From: Epinephelus fuscoguttatus
Lineage: Eukaryota; Chordata; Actinopteri; Perciformes; Serranidae
Length of the DNA stretch: 64,000 bases
Direction of reading: 5' to 3'
Assembly (NCBI RefSeq): GCF_011397635.1
Contig: NC_064771.1
Location: 14,075,379 to 14,139,378 of the forward strand
Shown here: one piece after another, positions 1 through 12,600 of the stretch
Position numbering within the stretch: the first letter of the stretch is position 1
How the letters are laid out: every line of letters starts with the position of its first letter
Position numbers and translations under genes: made by a program
Notes under the pieces: generated by a model
Told to the model about the DNA's origin: nothing
The model's input: only the letters and a program-made list of their open reading frames with translations
The model's database searches: none

Positions 1-265
1 ACCCCGCCGTCACATTTGATGCCAACGTCGAGGACTCAAGCAATAGAACTTTGCAGCCCAAGTATGAGGTGGCAGCCTATATCAAGTTCAAGACACCCAA
101 GGAGGATCATTTTGAGGTTTTGGTGGAAGGAGAATGCCGAAATGTTTCCTAACCCAACAATGATTGCGCAGAATATTTTCACCATCCCAGCATCATGCAC
201 AGCCAGTGAAAGAGACTTTTCCTCCGCTGGGTTTGTAATTCAAGAACGGAGAACCAAGCTTAAGG
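1..265 (+). mobile_element. hAT transposase C-terminal fragment
   Basis: The translation carries the end of a hAT-superfamily transposase, including the C-terminal dimerisation region: WWKENAEMFPN, then IFTIPASCTASERDFSSAG and QERRTKLK. The N-terminal half of the segment (DSSNRTLQPKYEVAAYIKFKTPKEDHFEVL) reads in another frame from the second half, so there is a frameshift near position 115-125. Only the last ~85 residues are in the window. The catalytic RNase H-like domain would lie to the left. It is a plain DNA-transposon relic, not a host gene. Confidence 0.8.
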
Positions 266-1577
266 TGAGTGAGTGTAGCCTGTGTGTGTTTAATCATGGG
301 TGCGGGTCGGGTCGCGGGACTTTTATTAATGGGTGTAGGCGGATGCGGCTTTGACTTAATCATAATTGATGGGTAATGGGTCACTTCTGGTTCTGAGTTT
401 GGCCGTTATAGGCAGATGTGGGTTTTCAAAAATGGAATTGTGCTGGACTCTGTCACAAATATTAATTGAATTTTCCTAGGCCATGGAAATAACATTGGAA
501 TTCTTCATTTAATTAGCATTCCCCATTAAGTACCTCTCTATGTACTAGAGTAATTGGGGCCAAAGTGCCCTTAAGTTTGTTTAATATGGCATATTTAATG
601 GACCTCACACTATGTATAAGATACACTTGGGATGTTGCACTCACCCATCAATTATACAGGAGGCTGTAAGAGACACACTACCAGTGCTCTGAAATGAGGA
701 GTGCATTGCTGCTGAACTCCATGTACGACCTTCTGGCTGGCAGCTCCGCCAAGAACTACAGACTGACCTCCAAAACATCCATGAAGAACACTGAGAGCTC
801 CAAAACACTTTTGAAACAAAACAGGGCAAACTAAACTTATAATTATGAGGTTTATGTAATTGAGGTCAAGTCTTTTTTAAAGTCTTTATGAGAACTACTA
901 TGTTTGTACTGAGGTCTAACATGACTGTCAAACAAAACAGTATAGCAAGAATGTCATGTTTGTTGACTACAGGCATTAACACTCTCAAACTACAGCCGGT
1001 AAAAACTATTCTTAGCCAAGAAGCAGAAAAGATAACAGCAGAGGAGTTGATCGACCACATGTTGACCACATCTGTAGAATTAGGAACACTGTATTCCCAT
1101 GAGTCACAGGGAAACAATGTTCTGAACACCCTGCTTTCAAAATCCACTCTGGATTGCGTAATCCTCATTCAAACATTATTTATCCAATAATGTTGCCTGG
1201 GCACCGTGGCAAACCTCATCAACCATGTCCTCTGGAAATCACATTCATGTACTGTCTGAGAAAATGTAATACCACCCACGTAAGATTTTTTATCAACACG
1301 CTCCTACACTACAATATCAGCTTGTAGCAATTAAAGCATGACTGAGGTTTTTGTTGGTAGGTTCAGGTACTGGCAGCACTTGGTTGTGGTGAAGGCAAGA
1401 TCATGGTCTCAGTACAATACAGAAAGACACATTTATTCTATTTACTCAACACCTAAATCTTTCTCTACGGACAAAACGGCAATTATCAATATTTTCATTT
1501 TTAAAATGGATGGCACATCCTTTTAGTGTCTTTCAGCTCATTGTTTTGGTTTTACAACCTGCAACTTTGATTTAGGT
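266..1577. other. No gene recognised
   Basis: AT-rich sequence with only short open frames that resemble no family I know. Opposing frames around 866-1190 overlap each other and look like chance. No RNA gene or clear repeat boundary was seen. Confidence 0.5.
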
Positions 1578-2214
1578 TTGTTTAGGTTTGCAAAAGTCTT
1601 TGCACTTAAGTCTAAAGTCAGGTCCAAAGTCAAGATTGACAAGTCCATGTCCTAGACTTTGAGTACCGATTCCTAAACAAGTCAAAATGCACTCTTCAGC
1701 AAAACAAGTTTGGTAAAGGGTGCTTTCCCACCTGCCCTGTTTGGTTTGGTTCAGTAGAACTCAAGTTTATTTGCCCCCAAGTGTGTTTCTTTTGGGCAGG
1801 TGTGAACACAGCAATCACACTCGGGTGCGCACCAAAACAACCAGACCAAGACATTCTTGAAGAGGTGGCCTCGGTTCGGTTCAAAACAAACTCTGGTGCA
1901 GTTTGTTTATGGTAAGAACGTGTTCTGACCTTGATCCGAACCAATTGCAGTTGCATTATGATTGTTTGGGTTAAACATAAGCATGTTACAGTCCTGGCAG
2001 ATTATTAATTTTCACCTCCTCCTGTACTGCCTTAATATGCAAATTCGGTGCATCCAATGCATCAAAACATTGTTTTCTAAGATGGAGCCGCGCCTCGTAT
2101 TCAAACTGTATGGTTTGCCTAAAATTACCAATACAGGCAATATAGGACAAAAATCAACCTACAATCAACCTGCATAGTTGTCCCTCCGTTATGACATTAG
2201 AAAGTGTTGCATTC

Positions 2215-2390
2215 ATCAGAATCAGAATCAGAAATACTTTATTGATCCCCGAAGGGAAATTATTTATGTTACAGGTGCTCCTTGCAAGAGAGGAAAGATA
2301 CGTGAAAATATAAAAAATTTAAACAATAGTATTAACAAATATATAGTTAAATAAACAGGAATTATTAACAAACTTAAACGTAAATAAATA
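2215..2390 (-). mobile_element. LINE 3' end (Rex1-like), truncated
   Basis: On the minus strand this reads as a LINE tail: a GGGATCAATAAAG-type end followed by TTCTGAT repeats (ATCAGAA repeats on +). The end resembles that of the Rex1 copy at 57.8-59.2 kb (GGGATCAATAAAG then a short tandem repeat). No coding part is retained. Family assignment rests only on the 3' end. Confidence 0.5.
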
Positions 2391-2419
2391 TATATATATA
2401 TATATATACATATATATAT
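2390..2419. repeat. (TA)n microsatellite
   Basis: About 15 TA dinucleotides, broken by one CA, next to the LINE 3' end. Confidence 0.85.
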
Positions 2420-2652
2420 TGATTCATCTTGCAAGTGTACTCTTCTTCAATGTTTTGTTTACTTCCTGGATTTTTCCCACATGGAAATTCTGACCAATGA
2501 AGATTGGCGTTCTTGTGCAAGGCATTTTATCTGGTCTGCCTGTAAATGCTGCCATAAGAACACAAACCTACTCTAAGAAATTACGCAACTTTGTAACAAA
2601 AATTCTCTGTGATTCGGACCAAAGCAAGACAACTCTAGGTCTAAAAGCACCC

Positions 2653-4000
2653 TTCGTCTCTCTGCTCCTATCAGTGCTACTTCAAGCAGCAGCTGTGTTT
2701 TTTAGTGAAATAGCTCTGACATAGCTGACTGATGCAGTTAGCAACTGGCTGGTGAACACATTGGAGTATTTAGCAGCTTAAGAGATAGATATCTCCCTCA
2801 GGAGCTGGTGGAGACCAAAAACTGAGCTAAAAGGAGAGTGATTACCACAGTCATAACAAAAGTTGTTAGAACTGGTTCCAAATTGTCCGATCCATCAGAC
2901 TCATACTGTATGTGCCGCTGGAAACTTGTAACAAGGAGTCATGGCAGAGAGAAAGATGCAGAAAGATGTCAACAGTGCAGCTTATAATGCCTGTAAAACG
3001 ATAATGTCAAGTAAGGGTGGAAACACCAACACTATGCTGAAACACCTTCTTACCCAACATGGGCTTTAATTCCAATACATTCCATATTTGAAACTCTACA
3101 TGAGTGCCACTGCTTCTCGACCAAGCAACATGTTGTTACCAAGAGTAAATATCTTATAATAACATTAGTGCCACCCAGGCAGGCTCAGCAGGTTTTGTCT
3201 TTGACTAAGAAAACAGTAAAACAGTGGAGCCTTTGCACACCTGAGCCACATGCATGCCCTCTTTCTACTGTTTCCACACTGAGATCAGACTAAGAGATAA
3301 CGAAACACTTGCATTAATGCTGAAAACCTGTACAAGCCTTCCTTTTCTCCACACAGAAAACTGATCATGAATCAATAAGGAAATCAATAAAGAATCAGAC
3401 CAATAAGCAGAATGTATAATGGCACTGGCATCAATAAAATCTTATCAGTTTCAGTCTCTACAGCTGGGGGAGCTGTACACCACACACACAGGGAGGAAAG
3501 CAACACTAACACAACAAGGTTCCTGAACTGTCTATTGAGTAACCTTCACAGCCTTTGTTTAATGAATTTGAAAAACACCCTTTAGGAAGATACCTGCAGC
3601 AACAAAATACATCTCTAAGAGATCTTTTATTTGTCCTCTGTCACCTTCCTAAACAAAATGACTTTTATTAGATATGAGGGACTGCTATGATGTCTATTTA
3701 AGATATGCATGAATTGTTAATATTTTAGTATCTATTTTAGCATCTAACATCTATTTATGACATGTAGTTGTTAATATTTTAGCACTTTGATCCCAACCAT
3801 TTGGCTCACTTATTATCTAGCTCATAAAAAAAGATTTTTTTCAGTGTTTGCTGGCTGTGAAGCCAAAGTCGAATTTCGATGTCAGTTGGCAATAAAGATT
3901 TCTATTCTACTCTATTTTCTAAATGTAACTTCTAGCACACAGGTTAGCCATCATACATAACATCTCATGTCAATCAAATCAGAAGTACTGCCTTCTTCCA
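2653..4000. other. No gene recognised; possible LINE 3' tail near 3784-3921
   Basis: No coding region was supported. The part ending about 3921 (GGCAATAAAGATTTCTATTC followed by TCTAC/TCTAT repeats) looks like another LINE 3' end, with only the tail recognisable. The rest is unassigned AT-rich DNA. Confidence 0.4.
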
Positions 4001-4540
4001 CCTTGAAAACATAGCTCGGATCCACCCATCACTGTTGTCCTCGCTCTTAGCTCCCATCACATCCAGGATTGACTACTGTAGCTGCAATCTTTATGTAACA
4101 TCACCCAAAGTCCTAGATAAACCAACACATCCAGAACTTTGCTGCCCATTCTCATTCCTGCTGTCATGATCACATCACCCCTGCCCTCGAGTACCTCCGC
4201 TGGCACCCCATCCAATTCAAATCCTCCTCATCACTTATAAAGCCCTCCATAACCGGGCTCCCTCCCTCCTCACCGACCTGCTCTACCACCACACTCCTTC
4301 CCGCAGTCTCTGCTCCTCTGATGCCAACCTTCTGACTCCACCTCTCAGGACCAAGCACCGGACCTGGGGTGACAGAGCCTTCTCCGGAGTTGCCCCCTCC
4401 CTCTGGAACTCTCTCCTCAAACACATTCGAGACTGCACGACCTCTCCTGATTCAAACTAACTAATGTAAAGTGTCTTTGAGTACTATGAAAAGCACTCCA
4501 TAAATAAAATATATTATTGTTATTATTATAATCATACAGT
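4001..4540 (+). mobile_element. L2-type LINE, 3' fragment
   Basis: The frames here recall the extreme C-terminus of L2/Maui-type LINE reverse transcriptase: a DYCSCNL-like segment, then PPSLLTDLL-type and PLRTKH segments and a WNSL/LPPSLRN-like block. The end reads AAAAGCACTCCATAAATAAA followed by ATT repeats, typical of a 3' tail. Stops and frame changes mean it encodes nothing. The same style of tail occurs at about 44640-44710. Confidence 0.6.
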
Positions 4541-5799
4541 CTAACATTGGTTAATGAGAAGAGCCAATGGAATTTTCTTAAGGAAACAGTATTGATGAAA
4601 GAATGAAAAGCATCTCTCATCAACGTTCCCACTTTAGTCATTTGTAGCCAAGGATTTAAACCAGACCAACGACACACAGGATTTGGCTTTTGCTGCAAGC
4701 CACAGGATATCCTCTGATTATCACACCTAAAGTTAAAGGTCATGCAAGCTGTTATAATCACTTCATCAAGGTTTTACTATATATTTATAGGTCCATCATG
4801 CTAACTTGCTTACATCTCTCACTTTACAGTGGATGGCTGTTTGATAGATAATATTAAGGGAATATAATAAATCACGTAGTAAGGAGCAACAGTCATGGAA
4901 AGAGAGGCAGAGTGAAGAGTTGACAGACAGGATGAGAAACAAAGAGAGCAGCTCAGCTGACCCTCATATGAGGTTGCTTTGTGTTGGCTGCATGGTGACA
5001 GAAAGGTCACCGTCACAATAAGAGTCTACTCAAGTATGGCTTTGCCTGGAGACATGAATAGACCTCCTCAGCAGCCATCCATCCCTCCCACCATCCCTCC
5101 TTCCTGCCGTCCCTCCACGCAGCCAGCAAACTCATGCTGAGAGCTCCAATACAACAGCTTCCTCTGTTGGCTGGCCTTGTATGAAAACGTAATGGTAATT
5201 GCCCACAGATGCCACATTAGGGTAAGATAGCGGGGGGAGAGAGGATCGGCTCTGAAAAGAATATTTCGAGGGAAAAATGGAGGTCATAATTGTGGTTTCA
5301 AAGAAACAGAGAGGAGTCATTCAGGATCTTCATGGAGAAGTCTGGAGTCCCTCAGGAAAACTCTGGCCGGGGGACAGCATTGTCATCAAGCTGACATTGA
5401 AGTTTGGAGACCACTATATGCCACATAATGGGTAGATTAAAATTCCTTCTTGATAGACAGCTTGCTTTTCATCCAGACTTTTTGTTACAAGTTCAAGACA
5501 AAGTCAGTGGGTCCCTATTTATGAATTTCTTATGAAAAGTTTAAGGGACAAATTTCTCCAATGGACAAGGCTTATTTTCCTTATTATTGACAAAAGCCAT
5601 GAAAACACCATCTATGTACCAGTATATCTCTCACAACTTTCTGATATCCCCATCTGTAACATGTAATTTCCACCGAACACTAGTTAGTTAGTTTAGCAAA
5701 CATTACTAACAGGAGTAAAAAGGCCATTTGTTGGGGACTACTTTCAAATGCAGATTGATTTGAATTTGATGATCAAAACTTTTCCTAGTTTTTGGATCA
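4541..5799. other. No gene recognised
   Basis: No coding or RNA gene was seen. A CCATCC/CCTTCC-rich stretch lies at about 5075-5115. Otherwise this is unassigned unique-looking DNA. Confidence 0.45.
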
Positions 5800-6125
5800 C
5801 TGTTGTGCGCCGTATACAAGGTACGATCGCAGCATGGGGGAACAAAGTGGTTTCGCCACCACAGGAGGTGGCAACAGCATCGAAATTGTGTCTGTATACA
5901 AGACAGGACTATTGGCGGTATGGGTGTGACATTTTGACGACACTTTATGCATGCAACCCATTGCCAGAGATTTAAAATGCAGCTGTTAGCAATTAGCGGC
6001 TAACTCAAAGAAGAAGAACAGTGGCCGTATATGTCCACAAATTGGGAAAACAATGAGGTCCAGGAGCTCCTTCCCCCCCAAGCAGAGGATGAGATCAGCT
6101 GCTATATAACAGGGACGATAAATTA
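5800..6125 (+). mobile_element. Harbinger-type remnant (Myb-like protein start)
   Basis: It shares with 15030-15373 the segment ending in a short coding-like stretch MSTNWENNEVQELL...AEDEISCYITGT. This resembles the start of the Myb/SANT-like protein of PIF/Harbinger elements. Upstream it carries the same CGTATACRAxxTRCGA-like block as the 15 kb copy. Here the similarity continues to ATAACAGGGACGAT, which in the tRNA-linked copies is replaced by the tRNA gene. The assignment is by motif resemblance only. Confidence 0.45.
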
Positions 6126-6176
6126 TTGTTATTGACATGTTAATGCCATTGTTGTTGTTTAGAAAGTACTGTGAAT

Positions 6177-6272
6177 GGGGCGTCGGTAGTGTAGTGGATA
6201 GTGCCGGCGCCCCATGTACAGAGGCGATGCCTTGCTGCAGCGGTTGCAGGTTCGACTCTGGCTTGCGACCAT
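6177..6272 (+). mobile_element. tRNA-derived SINE head, truncated
   Basis: A tRNA-like head with A-box region TAGTGTAGTGGATAGTGC and B-box GGTTCGACTCT. The same family recurs at 28424-28606, where the 3' body is present. Here homology stops soon after the B box, so only the head is retained. It is not a tRNA gene because the arms do not fold into a cloverleaf with a sensible anticodon. Confidence 0.6.
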
Positions 6273-8389
6273 CTCTGTATATCAGTCTCTATGTAAAAAG
6301 TGCTTCTGACTATTCAGTTGTTAGGGGTCAACTTTTATATGGTGTAAAAGAGCATCCAGTTTGCTTAGCAGTCATCAATCAAAGCAGCATGTGGCAATTT
6401 CAGAAAAAAAAGAAAACATTCTTAGGTTTTTCAAGCAGAGAGAAGCCGTAACACACAGCCAAATGGGATATTGATGTGTGCTTATAATGTCTGCTAACTC
6501 TGGTTTCCTGGGGGAAACCTTTAAATGGTTCAGTATTGCACAGCAGTTAAAGCAGTGGAGGTGTGCGCATGAGCATCTGACAACCATGAACACGACAAGA
6601 GGGTTAAAATGAATGACCCATTTTTTGTGGCATCTATAGGAAGTACATGGTGGCTACGCTGTATAGCAGTTATAGTAGAACATTTAATACTCTTCATAAA
6701 ATACCTCCAGTATCAGCTGACACATTCAGGAGCAGCTTTCCCAGTGCAAATCAACTCTTCAGATTTTCCTGACATTTTCCTCAGACTGTTGGAAAACCTG
6801 TTCATGCAGCTTCAACCCAGCAGACAGAAACCTAGTTTGCATTTTATTGGAAAGACTTATAAGACGAATGTTACAAAGTAGCTGAGTGACACTGCATCTG
6901 CCCATTATTCATCACTGCTATCATATCCTTATTTAATACTCCACTCGTGACCTCTCTGTGACCCATCTGTGCATACTTCCACTCAGAGACTGATCCTTCA
7001 GTTTAACCCTCAACAATCTGCTTGATGTACAGTCCTATTTCTGTCTCTATCTCCAGGCTGGAAAAGGAAAATTGAACCAACCGACAACTTTCAACACAAA
7101 AGAGGGATTAAAATAATACTGGGTGCTGAAAAGAGGATTAGTATAACTGCAAATGTAGAGTACTGAGTAAAGATCCCACTGTGATCGCTGAAATATGGTG
7201 ATTTGTTGTTCATTTTTTAATTTATTTTTGTTCCATAAAGTAAAAATAGCTACAAGAATGAACTCGCTTTGTATTATCTTCTATCGTCTGTGATTGATTT
7301 GCGTGAGTGATCCAGCAGCACAGGTGTATCTGTCACACAGATAAGGCCATTCTGGTTTTGATTCAGCGCGATGATGTGAGGGAAAATGAGAAAGAAAAAA
7401 ACAAGGGTGAGCATGAAAGAAACTGAAAGAGAGATGATGTGAGAGCGACAGAGAGCTGGAGAAAGCTGACGTGTGATCACACAGAAAACCTTCAGCTTTA
7501 TTCTGATTATGATATCAGAGCCAGAGAGAAAGAGTCAAGATTAATAAGTGATTCTTACCAGCATCTGTTATCCACAGCAGCTAAAGGTCTTTTCGAACTG
7601 CCTCTCCTTTACACTGATGACTCTCTTTACATCCATCTGAAGGCAGAAAGTACGTGTTCCACCTGCGCTCTCTAGTTGCAGTGCTGATGTCACATCAAAG
7701 CCACAAGTACGCACAACAGATCTGCTTTTGTACAACCAGCTCCAGACAGTTGCAAAATAACCACAGACACCTCTGTGTTTAATGTGCAGACTTGTCAGAG
7801 ATGATTAATTATTCCATACCACATCTGCTGCAGTGTAAACCAACAAGCCTGTTGGAGACTGATACATTAATAACAGCTCACTGGACTGTCCATGACTGCG
7901 GCCTCCTTAAGTACGAGTGAGACCACATCAACTGCTGTATGAGACTATACTTAGTCACAGCAGTGCTTTGTAAAGTTGCCCGGTTTTGCCGGTCCCGTGT
8001 ATGAGCTTTAACCGGTTAGCAAACTGGCTAAACTGGCATTTGCCGTTATGACACATTCTCGCAAATTAAAAGGAAGCCTACGTCAGCAACCTGTGTCGAT
8101 GGCATCACAGTGCTGAGTCCAACTTGTGTTGCATTAGCAATAAGCAACATGAAAACATGATTAACATAATATTATGTTTGTTCAGGCCATGTGCAATTTA
8201 CTGCTGTGACAAAGCCGGCAGCATGAAAATGTACCTGGGGCACATTATGTTTGTTTAACAGAAAGTTCATGTGTTTTTTGGGGATGACGAGATGATACGG
8301 TTGCTCTTTCAAACCCCTTTAATACGGCCTGTTTGAGCCAGGAATGTTGTGCCATTATTCCCTTTCGCTGCTCTGTATAAAACTAGTCC
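6273..8389. other. No gene recognised
   Basis: Only short unsupported frames are present. A TTTAATACGGCCTGTTTGAGCC-like segment near 8320 resembles the start of the 15.0 kb Harbinger-linked block, so a small repeat fragment may be present. Confidence 0.4.
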
Positions 8390-8945
8390 ATACCCATTGG
8401 TAGCTCTGTCACCTTCTACCTATGCCAATCCTCAATGCCTATGTGCAGTTTCACATAGACTGACCACATCAGTGAGTAGAAAAACATGGGACAGACAGAA
8501 TGACTGACTGAGAATTACACACTGACAGTTTCCATGATTATGGACAGCATACTATACCATGACTTAGTCATACCAAAAATTAGAAAAAAAACCCAAACAT
8601 TCAGCCACAGGGGGAGCCACAGCGATCGGTCACATTTTAGCCATTATTAAGCATTTTTCTCTTGTTCTAGCGCCACCCAGTTGCCATTTAGAGTTAAATT
8701 TCTCTGTGCAAACTTTCATGTGCAAACTTTCATGTCTCTACGACATACGGGGCATGAGATATGCCTATTCAAAGTTTGCAATTTCAATCGATTGCTATAG
8801 CGCCCCCCTTTGGCCAATTGATGTAATATTGCTTCATTCGCATCCTCCCATGACCCTCTACCACTGTGTCAAATTTCACATGGATTGACCAAGTCAGTGA
8901 GGAGAAAATGTGGAACAGAGACACAGAGTTTTTCATTATATAGTA
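8390..8945. repeat. Interspersed repeat with internal duplication
   Basis: Two related segments, about 8425-8500 and 8845-8925, share TTTCACATRGAYTGACCA followed by a CAGTGAGKAGAAAA-type run. GCGCCACC/GCGCCCCCC motifs lie between them. This composition is common in fish genomic repeats, but I cannot place it in a superfamily. No coding capacity is visible. Confidence 0.4.
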
Positions 8946-9129
8946 AGATGTACAAACATAGGGAGGCATTGTTGCTCCGTGGCTGGAGGTAGCAACAGAG
9001 TTGAGTCTCATTATGTTTCTTTCGGGGACAGCTGCTGAGTCAAATGTGACTCAAGAGGTAAAATTCAGTCCACCAGTCTGATCCAGTTTTGGCTCAATAT
9101 CAAATCGATTTGAACATTTTTACACCGGC

Positions 9130-9640
9130 CCACCCATAGTAGTCTAAGGTTACACCGGCACGCAACATGCTCACAATGACAATGCTAACATGCTGATGTT
9201 TAGCTGCTATAATGATGTTCAACATCATAGGTTATCTTGTAAGCATGCAAACATTTGCTAATTAGCACTAAACACATAGTAGTACAACTGAGGTTAATTA
9301 AGAATGTTAGCTCTTCAGGTATTTGGTCATAGATCAAAGCACTGGACAAAATCTAAATTTAATGGTTCACTTAAGGTATTAAAATACATCCTGAGGAGAA
9401 AATGGATGCCTGAACCAAACTTTACGGCAATCCAACTGATAAATGTTGAGGATTTTCATGAAAAACAAAACTGTCAGCCTCATGTTGGTGCTAGAAGGAA
9501 AACTCAGAGGATTGCCTAAGTCAGTAGGATTCATCCTCTGGGCACCATGAATGTTTCTACATCAGTTAATTGCAACAATTGGGAAATTTTGTGGAGCGAC
9601 TAACAGACAAACAGTGCCATCCCTGAAACCACTCCACTGG
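9130..9640. repeat. Probable interspersed repeat
   Basis: Contains CAATGCTAACATGCTGATGT near 9180 and a GTAGGATTCATCCTCTGGGC-type motif near 9525. I recall both as frequent in teleost repetitive DNA. The boundaries are guesses, and no gene is present. Confidence 0.35.
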
Positions 9641-12600
9641 TATAAGGATTGTACCTGACTCAGAATTATGTCAGTCAAATCAGATTGGGCTGTTTAATAT
9701 GAATATGTAACAACAAATAGTTTTTGCTAACACTGGATATTAAACAAAAGCCAGAGACTGTGTCGTATTAGGTATCTGTGAGCTGTAAATACACCATTTA
9801 CAAGCAGAAAAGAGAAGATAATTTTATCTCAAAGACGTTATCTCCTCTGTGCCACTGCATCCTGTCCGCAGAGCAGCGTGAAAGTCAAAAGCACTCACTT
9901 CATAGCAAAATCTTGGAACTAAAATTTTCCCAGAAGTAAACCGCACAGCATACTGACTAGTAAAAAAAGAAAAAGATTGACTCGACTTGAAGCAATCTCA
10001 GCCAACTAAGGGGTCTCCAACTGACAATTCCAATCTCCGGCTTTCAAGGGTCATGGCTAATAACTACTCATGTGAAACACTTACGTAAGTGTACATCAGT
10101 GCCCATTATTATACATCAGGTTAAACTGTTCACATCTCATAGACATATGGATCCTTTGCTCAGGGGTTGCAGGTAGATGTTGCTTTGCCATAGAGGCCAC
10201 ATCCCAAAAGGTCATATGTCAAGCAAAACACCGAAAGTTTGCCAGTCTCCATTTCCAAATGTGAAAATGTGTCTTTTTTCTGTTTTATATTTATGTAAAA
10301 TGAATATCTTTGGGTTTGGGACTTTGGGTCAGTAGGGGTGGGAATAAACAAAGGCCCAATCATGATACAATATTATCACAATGCAAAACAAGTACTGACT
10401 TTGAAGATGTACCCCTGGCTCTGCAGACTTGTGATGCATTTTCACTATTTTTTGACATTTGACATCATTAACAAGGAAAGCATGAACATGAACTAACATG
10501 ACCAAAATGGCACCAATGGTTTTGATACGGATTCAAATATAACAAAATTCCTGCAGCAGTTTAAAGTTGAGTAAGATATTAAGAGAAGGCAGAGCCTCCT
10601 TGCAGGCCTGACAGTTCACAGTACTCCCCATGTGTTTGTTTCCTGCCTTTGCTTAAGAAACTTTAGTCAAAACTCTATTGAAATCTTTTGACAGGCACCT
10701 CTTAGATGTGCTTGTGCAGTGACAAGTGGTGGCATAATAAAACACAAGCCAGAAAGATAAACAGCGCAGCTTGTAGGCACTGGAGAGGATCCACTCATGG
10801 GCAAACTGCCATGAAAAATGCATTGTAAAAAATGCTGGAGGGCTCCTGGAAAACCAAACCAGTTTTCTACCCTGATGCACCCAGCGGAGGACTCCATATA
10901 AACATGAAGGTGCATTTCACTTCTCAGAGCAGTGGCCCAGAAATAAACCTTCTATTGTCACATTCAGCCTGTTCAAACACGCTTAACACGGCATGCTCAG
11001 TGTGCCAGGGGAGAGAGACAAAGAGATCAAACACACACCTGCAAAATGCCACCATGCTCACAGATATCTCTCATATTCACACTGACAGACACAGAGTGAC
11101 GGCTCACTCCAGGCGACACTTCTTCCAGGATGCTGTCACCTTCCTGTGTAGAGCTGTGTGTGTGAATGTGCGTGTTCGCTCTACTTTCATCTTCTGACTA
11201 CGTGAAGCACTTTCAGTTGTAATTGTGAGTGTCAAAGTCTGGACATGTTTTTATTGCAAAGCAGTTTAGAGTTCAGATTCTCAAGATTAGTTTTGGTTCA
11301 GCTGGGGACAGTTAAAGGACCATTTCAACATTTTGTGTGATTTGAGGTTTCACACTTTTTATTTATCTTTAATGCTAATTATGACTGGCTGATTTAACTC
11401 AAGCAGTTTTTTTGGGTAATCAGTTCCTCTTTTAGGTATTTCTTCATGCATTTTCCTCTTCATATTTTGTGTGTTTACATGATAGTAAACTGGATATATT
11501 TGGACCCAGACATGGCATTTGAAGATTTCACCTTGGGCTTCAGGACATTGTATGAAGCATTTTCACTAGTTCAAATACCTACAAACTAATTGTTTCAGCA
11601 GAAAATAAACAGCAGGTTAATCAGTAATGAAAATATTAGTCCGTTGCCACATTCACTGCAAAACTTTTTACATGCATGCATGGGCAGATTATGAGACAAT
11701 GGGCTCCTGGGCACAGATAGGGCCAAGACACACAGACTTTGTGGTGATTATGTGATTCTTTATAGTCTTTTTTTGTCTCTTTGAGGTAATATTGTGTCTT
11801 TTTTTATTGTTTTGTGTCACTTTGTAGCTGTTTTGCCCCCTTTAGTGGTCATATAGAATGTTTTCCTGGATGGTACATGTTCATTTGAGTGACATTTTCT
11901 CGGGGGCAATGACACTTTGGGCCCTTTGGCCTGTGCCTGGTAGGCCCATTCAATAATCCATCCATGCATGCATGTGCCAAAATGACTCTCTCAGACCCAT
12001 TCATCCCCATTTCGTTCCAAAGAGCAGAAAACAAGAGGAGATTTAGTTGGTAAAATACAGGGCTGCATGATATGCAAAAAAAGTCACACTATAATTGTTC
12101 TGACAGATACTGCAATAGCAAAATGAATCGCAATTTAATTAGGGATAGTAAATTTTGCACGTCATTTTCACTGAAGCACCACAATGCTTTATTATAATGG
12201 CATGCTGTGACACATTTTACCTTTATCAAAAAATTGCACCTCCCGTGATTTGGATATTGCACTTGCCAAATTGCAAGCTCGAAAACATTGCGAATAATTG
12301 TGCCGCCCTGGTAAAAATAATTAATCTTTGTGAATGGAAAGCCATCAGTTCTGTTTTAGAAAGTTTTATCAGAATACTATAAAATTTAGCAAAAAATTAT
12401 GGTTAACGTTTAACATAACTATTTAAATAATCCAATAATGTTTTTAGGTTTTTGTCTTTAATTAGAAAAGCCAAACATTTGCAGGTTTCATGCTTCGTAA
12501 ATGCTTATAAACTGAAGAGCTTTTGATTTTTGGACTGTTGTTTGGATGAAACCTACCATTTAAAGACCTTAACTTGGGTTCAGGGAAATTACACTGGGTA

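Larger units (their letters stand above)
1578..2652. mobile_element. Composite non-autonomous DNA element, copy 1
   Basis: This stretch is collinear with 57.2-59.4 kb. Both start with an AAGTCTTTGCACTTAAGTC-like segment. Both continue into an inner element that begins GGTGCTTTCCCACC (about 1718) and ends AAAGCACCC (2652), which are inverted-repeat termini. No transposase coding was seen. A LINE 3' end and a TA microsatellite (2215-2419) interrupt it. The superfamily is likely hAT-like for the outer part, judged from the better preserved termini of copy 2. Confidence 0.55.

Noticed and set aside
4170-4424. 84-residue minus-strand frame
   Set aside because: Antisense shadow of the L2-type LINE fragment.
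6177-6272. Candidate tRNA gene from clear A/B boxes
   Set aside because: Acceptor ends do not pair, there is no anticodon arm, and a related copy has a SINE body; called a SINE.
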